A DNA stretch of 64,000 nucleotides from Saprospiraceae bacterium (lineage in GTDB: Bacteria > Bacteroidota > Bacteroidia > Chitinophagales > Saprospiraceae), in assembly GCA_016715465.1 (NCBI GenBank), contig JADKAA010000029.1, positions 1,798,001 to 1,862,000 of the forward strand. Direction: 5' to 3'. Each line of letters begins with the position of its first letter. The stretch's first letter is position 1. Below, piece after piece: positions 9,246-17,232 of this stretch. Position numbers and translations under genes: made by a program. The notes under the pieces are model-generated. The model had not been told where the DNA came from and did no database searches. It worked only from the letters and a program-made list of their open reading frames with translations.

Positions 9246-10014
9246 AATTCCCCCTCATTTCGGCCAACCAAGATTCTGGATCGACTCCTTGCCAGGTATT
9301 TTTGGATTTTGAAATCAATCGGGCTAGATAGTCATCATCATATCTGGGGTGATAGTCTATCAGTTCAATTAGTTTAAGTGTTTTTATATCAATTTCACTG
9401 GTATCGATATTATGTTTTCCGGTAGCACGCACACCAAATTTTCTATACAACAGGTTAGATTCCTGCGCCATTAAAAAATTCTGATCCGTTTCTATGCCCA
9501 GATAACCATATTCCTGGGTATCAATGTGAATATTAGCCTTTCCTTTTCCTCCAGCGTCTTTGAGAATACCGTAAAAATAAAATTCAGCATCAACCCATTT
9601 GTTTTCTGCTCTCTTGAATTGTGTGCCGGGATTAATAGAAAGTGTTACTTCGTCACTCACAGATGTCTTGATTAAAAATTCATAATTTTTCTGATATGCA
9701 GTTTCCTGCAAATTCTCAATAGCTTTTGCTGATCGCAGGTCTAAAAAATCAATAGAATTAACCTCATTTATTTGTGACAGCACTGCACTAAACCCAATAA
9801 TATACTGTATGGGCGTCTTAAACAGATGTCGAACAGAACCTTCTTTCAAATCATAGGTAATTAGCGGTCGTTCATTTTTCTGACCTGGATATAATAAATC
9901 TTCAATGTTTTGAAGCATCCCGGCCAATTGTTTGATGTCATAATTATCAGGCCTCAGTTCAATGCTGCCTGTTTTACCGGTTATCCTGATTTCTATGGTC
10001 CCTGTTTTGTCCAT
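9235..10014 (-). CDS. Unrecognised 259-aa partner of the PIN nuclease (candidate antitoxin)
   Basis: I do not recognise this family. It has no signal peptide or membrane segment, so it should be cytoplasmic. The N-terminus is beta-rich (GTIEIRITGKTGSIELRP), the middle mixed, and the C-terminus is helical, ending near DPESWLAEMRGNYEG, a short charged tail of the kind that often binds a toxin. Its last codons overlap the PIN gene and it is the upstream gene, the usual antitoxin-first order. At 259 aa it is far larger than Phd-, AbrB- or MazE-type antitoxins, and no DNA-binding motif is evident. It could instead be a substrate adaptor or regulatory subunit. The pairing rests on gene overlap alone. 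Confidence 0.6.
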   Translation of the reverse strand: MDKTGTIEIRITGKTGSIELRPDNYDIKQLAGMLQNIEDLLYPGQKNERPLITYDLKEGSVRHLFKTPIQYIIGFSAVLSQINEVNSIDFLDLRSAKAIENLQETAYQKNYEFLIKTSVSDEVTLSINPGTQFKRAENKWVDAEFYFYGILKDAGGKGKANIHIDTQEYGYLGIETDQNFLMAQESNLLYRKFGVRATGKHNIDTSEIDIKTLKLIELIDYHPRYDDDYLARLISKSKNTWQGVDPESWLAEMRGNYEG

Positions 10015-10152
10015 AAAACAAAATTATAATATTTTATCCATAAATTCAATAGCTTATCATATCGTTAAGTAGATGATAAAAGGGGGGGGTATTCTGCTAT
10101 TAAAGGTTTTGGTAGCCCGCTGGGTCCATTTAAAACCTACCCTTGCGCACAT

Positions 10153-10179
10153 CTACCTGGCTAACGCCAGTTAGACAGG
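10153..10179 (+). repeat. Dispersed 27-bp hairpin repeat, copy 1
   Basis: Arms CCTGGCTAAC and GTTAGACAGG (one mismatch) around a GCCA loop, preceded by ACATCTA. The same sequence recurs at nine other intergenic sites in the window. Confidence 0.85.
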
Positions 10180-10187
10180 CCTCAAAT

Positions 10188-10214
10188 CTACCTGGCTAAC
10201 GCCAGTTAGACAGG
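10188..10214 (+). repeat. Dispersed 27-bp hairpin repeat, copy 2
   Basis: An identical unit 35 bp after copy 1, forming a short direct pair; followed by CCGGTTACAGG. Confidence 0.85.
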
Positions 10215-10275
10215 CCGGTTACAGGTCTGCGGTTTCCGGTGTGGTACTAGGTAAAGTCTTCTTTCGCGGCGAGCT

Positions 10276-10298
10276 GTTTGAAGTTTGCAACTTCAAAC
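10276..10298. repeat. Perfect 10-bp inverted repeat
   Basis: GTTTGAAGTT and AACTTCAAAC around a TGC loop. There is no T-run directly after either arm, so it is not a typical intrinsic terminator. Confidence 0.7.
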
Positions 10299-10444
10299 TT
10301 TGATTTTGTTAACTACTAATGTTGGTCGTGAGGAATAATTTCGCGCACATGATAACTGCCCCCCTGGGACAGCATTTTATTGCCTGTATACGGGGTTAGG
10401 ACAACGGCCCCTCTGGGGCATTTAAAACTTAGCCTTGCGCACAT

Positions 10445-10471
10445 CTACCTGGGTAACGCCAGTTAGACAGG
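10445..10471 (+). repeat. Dispersed 27-bp hairpin repeat, copy 3
   Basis: A variant unit with GGGTAAC in place of GGCTAAC in the left arm, again preceded by GCGCACAT and followed by CCGG. Confidence 0.8.
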
Positions 10472-10895
10472 CCGGCTACCGGAGCGGGTTATCCTGTGCT
10501 GAGCAAACACCAATCCTACCTCCACATACCGTCATTATAGATTTGTTGCTCAAAATTAAGATTGACAAAACGGTTGTTTTTTGGTTGATAAATATTCAAA
10601 TTGAGTATTTGGTATTGCCGGATGATAGAGCGATAAACATACTAATAAATTAAGGATATTACAAATCTTATCTATTTGATATTCAATATTATAAAACATA
10701 TTTTTATCCAATATTTTTAAGGAAAATGCCAATTATTTTATTTTGTGGTAAAGGGAATAAATAAGAAATTTGAATTAGATAATTTTCAATTTAATTCAGA
10801 TAATATAAAAATCAAACAAATAAAATATTCACAACCTATCAATAACGGGGATGCTGAAAACCGAAAAGAGTAGTCAAAAATAAAATATAACAAAA

Positions 10896-11405
10896 ATGAA
10901 AATTAAATTCAAAACTACAACACTTGCTTTCGGGCTTTTTACATTACTTTTTATTAGCTGTAATTCTGCTGAAAATAGAAATGATGCGAGCAAAGATGAA
11001 AAAACAACACCCTCTATTGATACTTTTAAACAAGATGTCCCATCAGCGGAAATGATAGCAAAAGAGGTTAAAAAACAACAAGATTCTTTACAGGCATTTA
11101 CAATGAATGTGACTTTTGAAACACAAGACATTTGTGCCAATAGTTCATTGCCATCTGGTTGGATTGTAACCGGTGGCCGATGGTGCCCATCATGCTGTGG
11201 TTATTCTGGTGGCGGTATTTACAATAACGTTCTTACAATTACCCGCTACAATAATCTGCCTGTTGGAACGGTGATGGAGGTTTGCGCAGGACAGTCTACC
11301 CCTCCAGGATGGGTCGTAGTAGGAGGACGATGGTGTCCTACTTGCTGTGGTTATACGAGTGGTGGTATCTATAACAATGTCATTCAAATCAGGCGATTGA
11401 ATTAA
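10896..11405 (+). CDS. Lipoprotein with a duplicated Cys-Cys motif domain, function unknown
   Basis: The 169-aa product has a lipoprotein signal (hydrophobic to about residue 20, lipobox FISC) and an acidic linker to about residue 80. Two tandem copies of a roughly 45-residue domain follow. Each runs C-A-x5-PxGWxVxGGRWCP(S/T)CCGY, then a Gly-rich SGGIYNNV segment and a basic strand (ITRYN, IQIRRLN). Each copy has four cysteines in the same spacing, suggesting a small disulphide- or metal-stabilised fold exposed at the cell surface. I do not recognise the family. The gene stands alone between repeat-rich tracts; the start is the only ATG that gives a complete signal peptide. Confidence 0.75.
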   Translation: MKIKFKTTTLAFGLFTLLFISCNSAENRNDASKDEKTTPSIDTFKQDVPSAEMIAKEVKKQQDSLQAFTMNVTFETQDICANSSLPSGWIVTGGRWCPSCCGYSGGGIYNNVLTITRYNNLPVGTVMEVCAGQSTPPGWVVVGGRWCPTCCGYTSGGIYNNVIQIRRLN

Positions 11406-11473
11406 TGACATTTTACTTATCGTTAAATACGCGATGCAGCTACTAATCGGATGCCGTTACCGCATACCCAAAA

Positions 11474-11500
11474 TCTACGTGGCTAACGCAGTTAGACAGG
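11474..11500 (+). repeat. Dispersed 27-bp hairpin repeat, copy 4 (decayed)
   Basis: CTACGTGGCTAACG followed by CAGTTAGACAGG, with one base lost from the loop; followed by short CCGGTTGC-type repeats to about 11540. Confidence 0.7.
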
Positions 11501-11634
11501 CCGGTTGCCGGTTGCTCCGTTGCTCCGATACCCGGTTGCCCGGTCCAAGTGGGCATTAAAAAAATTAGCCGAGATATTGATCCCATTAACGAAATCTCCA
11601 TCCCGGCTAAACTGCATAAACTGTATAAATACTA

Positions 11635-13980
11635 CTATCTAACCATTACTCTCTTCACAAATACTTTGTCGGCTGACTGTACTTGCAGGCTATAGATGCC
11701 GGCTGGCACATTGTCCAAATCCACCTGGCGAATTGCTGATTTGTCGCTGCCGGCTTCGTTTTTGATCAACCTTCCGGTAGCATCGATTAATTTTACCTGG
11801 TCGATGCTACTGCCTGCGGGTAATTCAATGTTTAAAATACCCGCAGTTGGGTTTGGATATACGGAAAGTTGAGCGTTGTCTGCAATGTCACTCACTGCGG
11901 TGGCATTCCCAAAATAGACAGAAGCGAAGACACTGGACTGAATGCCTTCATCGCAGGGAGAGTACAGGTACAACTCAAGGTCGGGATACGACAATGGACT
12001 GTTGGAAGACAGTTGTTTTACTTCAACGATCAGATCCTGGAGGCAACTGTTGGCAGGTATATCAAATTCCTGTCCGTCGTCATTGCCATTCAGGGGTACA
12101 CCCGATGCTGATATTACGGCGCCGTTCAGGTTGGATGCAGCTCTCAGGGATAAATTGTAGGTACGGGCCTCATTTGACTCATTGCACAGGTCAATTTTAA
12201 AGGTCGCCGATGAACCTATGGCATTGCCCTGGGAAACGATGCGGTCATTGTTGTTGCCATCGTGTTTGAGTTTAGGCTGGTCTCTCTGGTAACCGCCTTC
12301 ATACGGACAACTGCTGATGGTGCCATCCTTTAATTTGAAAACAGGAGTGCCGTACATGGGATCCCTAAATACATCTACGTTAAATTTATCACCTCCGTTG
12401 GCATCGGCAAATGTGTAAGCCAGTACGTTCGCAGTAGCGTTTGTCTGTGCGCTGGTTTTTCCAAATCTCTTTTCTGTGGCATATTCGTATCCTGCTGAAA
12501 ATCCGGAACCACCAATGTTGACCACACCTTGCAGCCCTGCGGTGGCTCCAATGTAATGCTCCACCGAGATCGTATTGGTCTCCGATACTTCCAGGGATTT
12601 GGTCCTTGTAAAACCGCCTGTTGCGCCACTGAAACTGATGTTGGGATCAAGAGAGACTGTTGCTGTGTTTTTGTTTTTTTCGTTGAGCTCCAACACCTGA
12701 TTCCATACCTTGATCTGATTTTGTGCATCTGCCCTGGTTTTCACCGGTAAAGCGGTGTTGTCTACATCTTTTTGCAGCCTTTCTATTTCCAGCAAAATGC
12801 CACTTTCATCCAGTGCAAACTCCCTGATGGACTCAGGAGTTTTGATCGGACGGTAAACCAGGTTTTTTTCAATCCTCACCTTGCAACTGTCGTCGTCAAT
12901 TACGATCTGCCGGAATACACCATAAGCCACATCATATCCATATCCAACAAACAGATCGCCGCCATCCTTAAAGCCATTATCGGCTGCTGTTGAAAAGGCC
13001 TTGCTCAGGGTAAGACATGTTTCATTGGATTTGGATTGCATCATAAAATCACCAATGCTTAAACTGCCGGAAAATTCTACGTAGATTTCAATGTCAACTA
13101 CCACAATGACGCCCACGGAACCTGCATATCCGAGTTTTAATGAGGCATTGGTGTTGTTGGACTCGTCATTGGCAAAGCTGGTCTCTAAACTTCTGCAGAT
13201 CGTTTTTGCCTGATCCAATGCTGTAAAACTACCATCGCCCGGAGGATCGTGCAATACCATATAGGGTATCTGCGGTTCTGTGACCAGGCCCAGGGAATCC
13301 ACCGCCTGATCTACGATGCCTTCTACTACGAAGGGCATCATGACACTGATGTACTTTCTGCTCACCTCCTGGTTTGCCTGGTTTAAATACCGAACTGTAA
13401 AACTAAAGACCATGAAAGCCTCTGTGGATGCTTTATCAAAAACAAAGGTATGGTCAGCCTTATGGCTGAGTCCGAATCCAAAGCCTCCTACTCCCATTTC
13501 AAATTCTTCTTTGAGAAAGGGTTCCTTTTCTTTCATGGCAAAACCATCTGCAGTTTTATATCCCAAATGAACTTGAATAACACCATTCAATTGCGCCTTA
13601 TTAGTTCCTAACCCTGTGATGGAATCTGGAAGTGCGAATTCAATATTGATATTTTGGGGAGTTCTAGCTTTGGCCCTAAAGTATTTATCTTTAGAGATCT
13701 GTTCAAAACCTTTAGTTAAGAATGGGGAATTTTTTACATTGTTTAAGTTAAAGGAATTGGCATCCGGAATAATGAAGATATCGAGGTTATTGCCAAAAAT
13801 TCCGGGCACATTGTTGCAAATACCGCCTGCGGCTGACGTCACAGTTAAATTAAAATTTTGGAGTTTGAGGTTAGACTTGGTCTGTCCGAAACTCAATTTG
13901 TTGTATAAAAAAAGAATGAGAATGATGAGTACCAGCTGCCCGATTTTTTTTGTAGTTTTTAATGTTAACATGATTCGCAT
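11635..13980 (-). CDS. Secreted T9SS type A sorting-domain protein, function unknown
   Basis: The 781-aa product starts with a signal peptide (hydrophobic about residues 13-32, ending FGQ); MLTLKTTKK, three residues in, is an equally good start. The last roughly 75 residues are a type A T9SS sorting domain: SVYPNPTAGILNIELP, a DATGRLI strand, GIYSLQV and a basic end KRVMVR. The protein is therefore exported by the type IX system. The centre is beta-rich with a Gly/Ser/Thr-rich amphipathic stretch (about 440-540: FSGATGGFTRTKS, ISVEHYIGATAG, GFSAGYEY) and an SSCPYEGG motif. I recognise no catalytic domain. It lies 33 bp upstream of no other gene and follows the SnoaL-like lipoprotein on the same strand. 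Confidence 0.75.
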   Translation of the reverse strand: MRIMLTLKTTKKIGQLVLIILILFLYNKLSFGQTKSNLKLQNFNLTVTSAAGGICNNVPGIFGNNLDIFIIPDANSFNLNNVKNSPFLTKGFEQISKDKYFRAKARTPQNINIEFALPDSITGLGTNKAQLNGVIQVHLGYKTADGFAMKEKEPFLKEEFEMGVGGFGFGLSHKADHTFVFDKASTEAFMVFSFTVRYLNQANQEVSRKYISVMMPFVVEGIVDQAVDSLGLVTEPQIPYMVLHDPPGDGSFTALDQAKTICRSLETSFANDESNNTNASLKLGYAGSVGVIVVVDIEIYVEFSGSLSIGDFMMQSKSNETCLTLSKAFSTAADNGFKDGGDLFVGYGYDVAYGVFRQIVIDDDSCKVRIEKNLVYRPIKTPESIREFALDESGILLEIERLQKDVDNTALPVKTRADAQNQIKVWNQVLELNEKNKNTATVSLDPNISFSGATGGFTRTKSLEVSETNTISVEHYIGATAGLQGVVNIGGSGFSAGYEYATEKRFGKTSAQTNATANVLAYTFADANGGDKFNVDVFRDPMYGTPVFKLKDGTISSCPYEGGYQRDQPKLKHDGNNNDRIVSQGNAIGSSATFKIDLCNESNEARTYNLSLRAASNLNGAVISASGVPLNGNDDGQEFDIPANSCLQDLIVEVKQLSSNSPLSYPDLELYLYSPCDEGIQSSVFASVYFGNATAVSDIADNAQLSVYPNPTAGILNIELPAGSSIDQVKLIDATGRLIKNEAGSDKSAIRQVDLDNVPAGIYSLQVQSADKVFVKRVMVR

Positions 13981-14013
13981 ATTTATATAGTTTAGAAAAA
14001 ATGTGGTGAAATA

Positions 14014-14523
14014 TTATTTTTCTTTGACATCACTGTTGTAAATGTCCCGTATGGTCTTCCACTTGCCATCCTGTTTTTGCCAAATGGCCATGTACTTTCC
14101 GGTGTAGATGACTTTGCCCTTGGCATCTGTGACCGTGGTTTTACCGGTTTCCGTTACCAGGTTTTCGTCGCCGAATACATCGAGGGTCTCGTAGGTGGCG
14201 ATAGAACCATCCAGTTGTTTCGCAAAACTGGCTTCGATGTCCTTTTTGATCGCTTCCTTACCCACCAGCATGGCTTGGTTGTTGCTGAAACTTACGGCAT
14301 CCTCAGTATAAAAATCCAGGACGGCAGCTGCGTTTTTGGTATTGGCTGCCACTTCCCATTCGTCTTCCAAAGCCTGGATCTCTGCTTTGATGGTACTTAA
14401 ATTGACTTCAGGTGCAGCTTGCACTTCAGCTGCTTTTGTTTCTTCCATTTTAGCTTCCTGTTTGCATGAGGTCTGAACCATCAGGCAAAAAGACAGGGCT
14501 AATAACAATTGACTTGATCTCAT
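14014..14523 (-). CDS. SnoaL/DUF4440-like lipoprotein
   Basis: Starting at MRSSQLLL gives 169 aa with a lipoprotein signal and lipobox VQTSC; an upstream ATG at 14565 would put a hydrophilic stretch before the signal, so it is rejected. After an Ala/Glu-rich linker the domain reads IKAEIQALEDEWEVAANTKN, AAAVLDFYTEDAV, LVGKEAIKKD and KWKTIRDIYNSD, the pattern of DUF4440 cone-shaped alpha+beta proteins related to SnoaL and NTF2. These fold as dimeric pockets with varied or unknown ligands; no catalytic residue can be assigned. It is upstream of the T9SS protein gene with a short gap and may be co-transcribed with it. Confidence 0.78.
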   Translation of the reverse strand: MRSSQLLLALSFCLMVQTSCKQEAKMEETKAAEVQAAPEVNLSTIKAEIQALEDEWEVAANTKNAAAVLDFYTEDAVSFSNNQAMLVGKEAIKKDIEASFAKQLDGSIATYETLDVFGDENLVTETGKTTVTDAKGKVIYTGKYMAIWQKQDGKWKTIRDIYNSDVKEK

Positions 14524-14565
14524 GAATTTGAATTTTTGTGAGTTAATAATTGAATTAGTCCACAA

Positions 14566-14877
14566 AAGTCAACCATTAGATAAAAATGGACTTCCTCCCA
14601 TCGTTCAGGGTTTACCTGTCAGGTTGTGAAAGGATAATATTTTTACTGCTTATGTTGCACGGTGGATGCAACATGGATGATAACCATCAGAAAGACAAGG
14701 AGATATCCTGGTAAAAAAAGACTTAATTTGGGGATAAGGACGGTAGCGTAAAAAATCATTCTTCTTTTGCGATATGGGTTAAAAATTACCTCTGACAGAT
14801 GCATTATTCCTTATGACTCACCGATAAGAAATACATAAAAGACAATTTAGAAGGAAAAAATGGTGAATATTCCGGTC
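14566..14877. other. Gene-free interval with an 8-bp hairpin
   Basis: No gene seen. ATGTTGCA and TGCAACAT (14652-14659 and 14667-14674) form a perfect inverted repeat around a 7-nt spacer, a possible operator. It sits between the end of the two-component gene and the lipoprotein gene that probably starts here. Confidence 0.45.
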
Positions 14878-17232
14878 TTACCCCCTCGTTTTGAGGGGTC
14901 TCTCTCCGAATTCTTCCAGGTAAGCATCCGAAAAGTTACTTATCGCGGTATAACCCACTTCGTAAGCGATCTCAGATACGGTAAGCTGGGTGGTGAGCAG
15001 CAAATGGCGTCCCTGGCGGAGGCGGATGGACCGGATCAGCATGCTGGGCGACTTGTCCGTCAGGGCCTTTATCTTGCGATAGATCTGACTGCGACTCATG
15101 GATAAGACCTTTTCCAATTGGGGCATTTCAAAATCGGAGTTCGATATGTTTTGTTCCACCACAGCCCGGAATTTTTGCAGGAAAACATCCTCGATATCAG
15201 CGAGGGGAATTTCCTTTGACTCAGGTATTATCCAGTTGTTTTGCTGATATTTCAGTTGCAGCTGCCTGCGGGATTCCAGGAGATTTTCAACGGTAACGGT
15301 CAGTTCTTCCTGATGAAACGGTTTTGCCAGATAAGCATCGGCACCTTTCTTCAACCCTTCAAGCCGGCTTTGAATATCTGCCCTGGCCGTAAGTAAAATT
15401 ATAGGCACATGACTTGTTCTTTCATCGAATTTAAGTGCTTCCAACACATCAAAACCATCTTTGATCGGCATCATCACATCGCTGATGATGATGTCTGGTA
15501 TGGCCTCCAGGGCTTTTTCTATGCCTGCCTGACCGTTGAAAGCAAAGTCCAGTTGAAAATTCTGGCTTAAACAAATGGTGAGGTACTCCACCACATCGGG
15601 ATTGTCTTCGATCAATAATATATGCGGTAAAGAAGATCTTTCCGGTTGTTGCTGATTTGCTGGCCAATCAGTGCTATTTGCTGTTCCCCGGAATGACCCC
15701 AGTGCCTTCTGGTCTTCAAAAACATGAAAGTCAATACTTTGGCTTTTCGGGCCGGTGTGGGTAACCGGCAGTTTTAATAAAAATTTGGTGCCAATACCTA
15801 CTTTACTGTCAACCTGAATCTCTCCTCCCATGGCTTTGACCAACTCATTGGTCAGAGACAGTCCGATACCTGTGCCTCCTGCTTTGGAATATTCCTGATT
15901 CCGGGCTTGAAAAAATCGCTCGAATAAATACGGAAGTTCATGTTCTGCGATACCTGCGCCGGTATCGGTGACCGATATATGAAGCCAGTTGTCTTTTTGA
16001 TCTGCCCGCACGACTACCTTTCCCCCCGATGGGGTAAACTTTATGGCATTGGATAACAGGTTGTACATGATTTGCAGCAAACGGTCGGCGTCGTAATCCA
16101 TTTCAATTTTTGCCTGGTCGCTCTCTACCCTAAGCAATAGATTTTGCGCATTGGCCATTGAATGCAAACTCTCTGTAATGTATTTCAGATAAGCCAACAC
16201 ATCTCCTCGCGTGTAGTTGAGTTTCAAGGTATTGGATTCCAGTTTGGACAGGTCAAGAATTTGATTGACAAGTCGCAGCAGATTTTCACCGTTTCTTTTA
16301 ATCAGTTCAATGTTCTTGATCTGATGTTGATCCTTCTGAAACCTGGCCAGCTGATCACTCATGCCCAGGATGACGGTAAGCGGAGTCCTGAATTCGTGGG
16401 TAATGTTGGTAAAGAACCGGCTTTTGAAATCGTCCATTTCCCTGAGTTTTTCCGTTTCCTGATGCTTCAGGTCCTGTCTCAATTTGTAGGTATACAAATA
16501 CCTGACGATGATGGCCAGCATCAGTGCATAAAACAGGTAAGCCCACCATGTGGCATACCAGGGACTGTTGATGGTGAACTTCAATTCAGCAGGCTCAAGG
16601 CCCCAAATGCCATCATTGTTGCTGCCCAAGACCCTGAAGGTATAATCTCCGGGGGCCAGGTTGGCAAATTGAATGTTGTTTTTATAACCCAGATCTACCC
16701 ATGATTTATCTATCCCCGTCAACTGGTAGCGATATTGGTTTTGCGACGGATTGGTAAATTCGAGGGCCGCAAATTCGAAGTTCAGGAGATTTTGATCGGC
16801 TGCCAATTCGATGGATGAACTACCATCGAGTTTTACGCTTTTATTATTGACCTTTAAGCCTACAATCTGTATCTGAGGCAGGTTATCATTGAAATGTAAC
16901 TTTTCCGGATGGAACAAATTGATGCCGTTGATGCCACAAAAAATAAAGTGCCCATCCCTTGTCTTCAGATAGCCATTGCCGTTAAACTCATTGTCTTGCA
17001 AGCCATCTTTAACCGTAAAATTTTTGACCGTTTCAGCCCTTACATCAAAGCGACAAAGTCCTTTGTTGGTGCTCATCCATATGTTACTACATGTAGATCC
17101 ATTTTTGTTTTTCTCTTCTGACAAAATTCCATAGACCACATTATCGGGTAAGCCTTGTTCCTTGCCGTATTTTTTGAATTTTTGGTATTTTTTGTCAAAG
17201 CGATTCAGGCCACCTCCCTGGTGCCTATCCAA
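14878..17232 (-). CDS. Hybrid two-component system protein, C-terminal part (kinase, receiver, AraC regulator)
   Basis: This continues the propeller sensor at 17205-18872 in another frame. It opens with the end of a propeller blade (GGGLNRFD), then a final reg_prop blade, a Y_Y_Y domain (about residues 145-230), one membrane helix (WWAYLFYALMLAIIVRYL), a HisKA helix with the phosphorylated His in ITHEFRTPL, and a HATPase with N-box LLSNAIKF and G-box GTGIGLSL. A receiver follows with Asp in IIISDVMMP, and a C-terminal AraC-type helix-turn-helix pair (LTVSEIAYEVGY). This is the HTCS design that senses periplasmic polysaccharide breakdown products in Bacteroidota. The apparent TTG start is an artefact of the frameshift. 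If intact it would regulate nearby genes; the target is unknown. Confidence 0.88.
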   Translation of the reverse strand: MDRHQGGGLNRFDKKYQKFKKYGKEQGLPDNVVYGILSEEKNKNGSTCSNIWMSTNKGLCRFDVRAETVKNFTVKDGLQDNEFNGNGYLKTRDGHFIFCGINGINLFHPEKLHFNDNLPQIQIVGLKVNNKSVKLDGSSSIELAADQNLLNFEFAALEFTNPSQNQYRYQLTGIDKSWVDLGYKNNIQFANLAPGDYTFRVLGSNNDGIWGLEPAELKFTINSPWYATWWAYLFYALMLAIIVRYLYTYKLRQDLKHQETEKLREMDDFKSRFFTNITHEFRTPLTVILGMSDQLARFQKDQHQIKNIELIKRNGENLLRLVNQILDLSKLESNTLKLNYTRGDVLAYLKYITESLHSMANAQNLLLRVESDQAKIEMDYDADRLLQIMYNLLSNAIKFTPSGGKVVVRADQKDNWLHISVTDTGAGIAEHELPYLFERFFQARNQEYSKAGGTGIGLSLTNELVKAMGGEIQVDSKVGIGTKFLLKLPVTHTGPKSQSIDFHVFEDQKALGSFRGTANSTDWPANQQQPERSSLPHILLIEDNPDVVEYLTICLSQNFQLDFAFNGQAGIEKALEAIPDIIISDVMMPIKDGFDVLEALKFDERTSHVPIILLTARADIQSRLEGLKKGADAYLAKPFHQEELTVTVENLLESRRQLQLKYQQNNWIIPESKEIPLADIEDVFLQKFRAVVEQNISNSDFEMPQLEKVLSMSRSQIYRKIKALTDKSPSMLIRSIRLRQGRHLLLTTQLTVSEIAYEVGYTAISNFSDAYLEEFGERPLKTRG

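Larger units (their letters stand above)
10015..10895. other. 880-bp gene-free tract with dispersed repeats
   Basis: No convincing gene. It holds three copies of the dispersed hairpin repeat (10153, 10188, 10445), an 8-G run near 10082-10089, a perfect hairpin at 10276-10298, and a partial direct duplication of the block CATTTAAAAC..CTTGCGCACATCTACCTGG at about 10128-10162 and 10419-10454. The last 250 bp before the next gene are very AT-rich and probably carry its promoter. Confidence 0.6.

Noticed and set aside
10435..10653. 72-aa frame in the repeat-rich gap
   Set aside because: Its start lies in a dispersed hairpin repeat and the rest has no coding character.
14881..14897. CCCCTC/GAGGGG hairpin as terminator of the two-component gene
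   Set aside because: It lies within the last codons of the gene and is not followed by a U-run.
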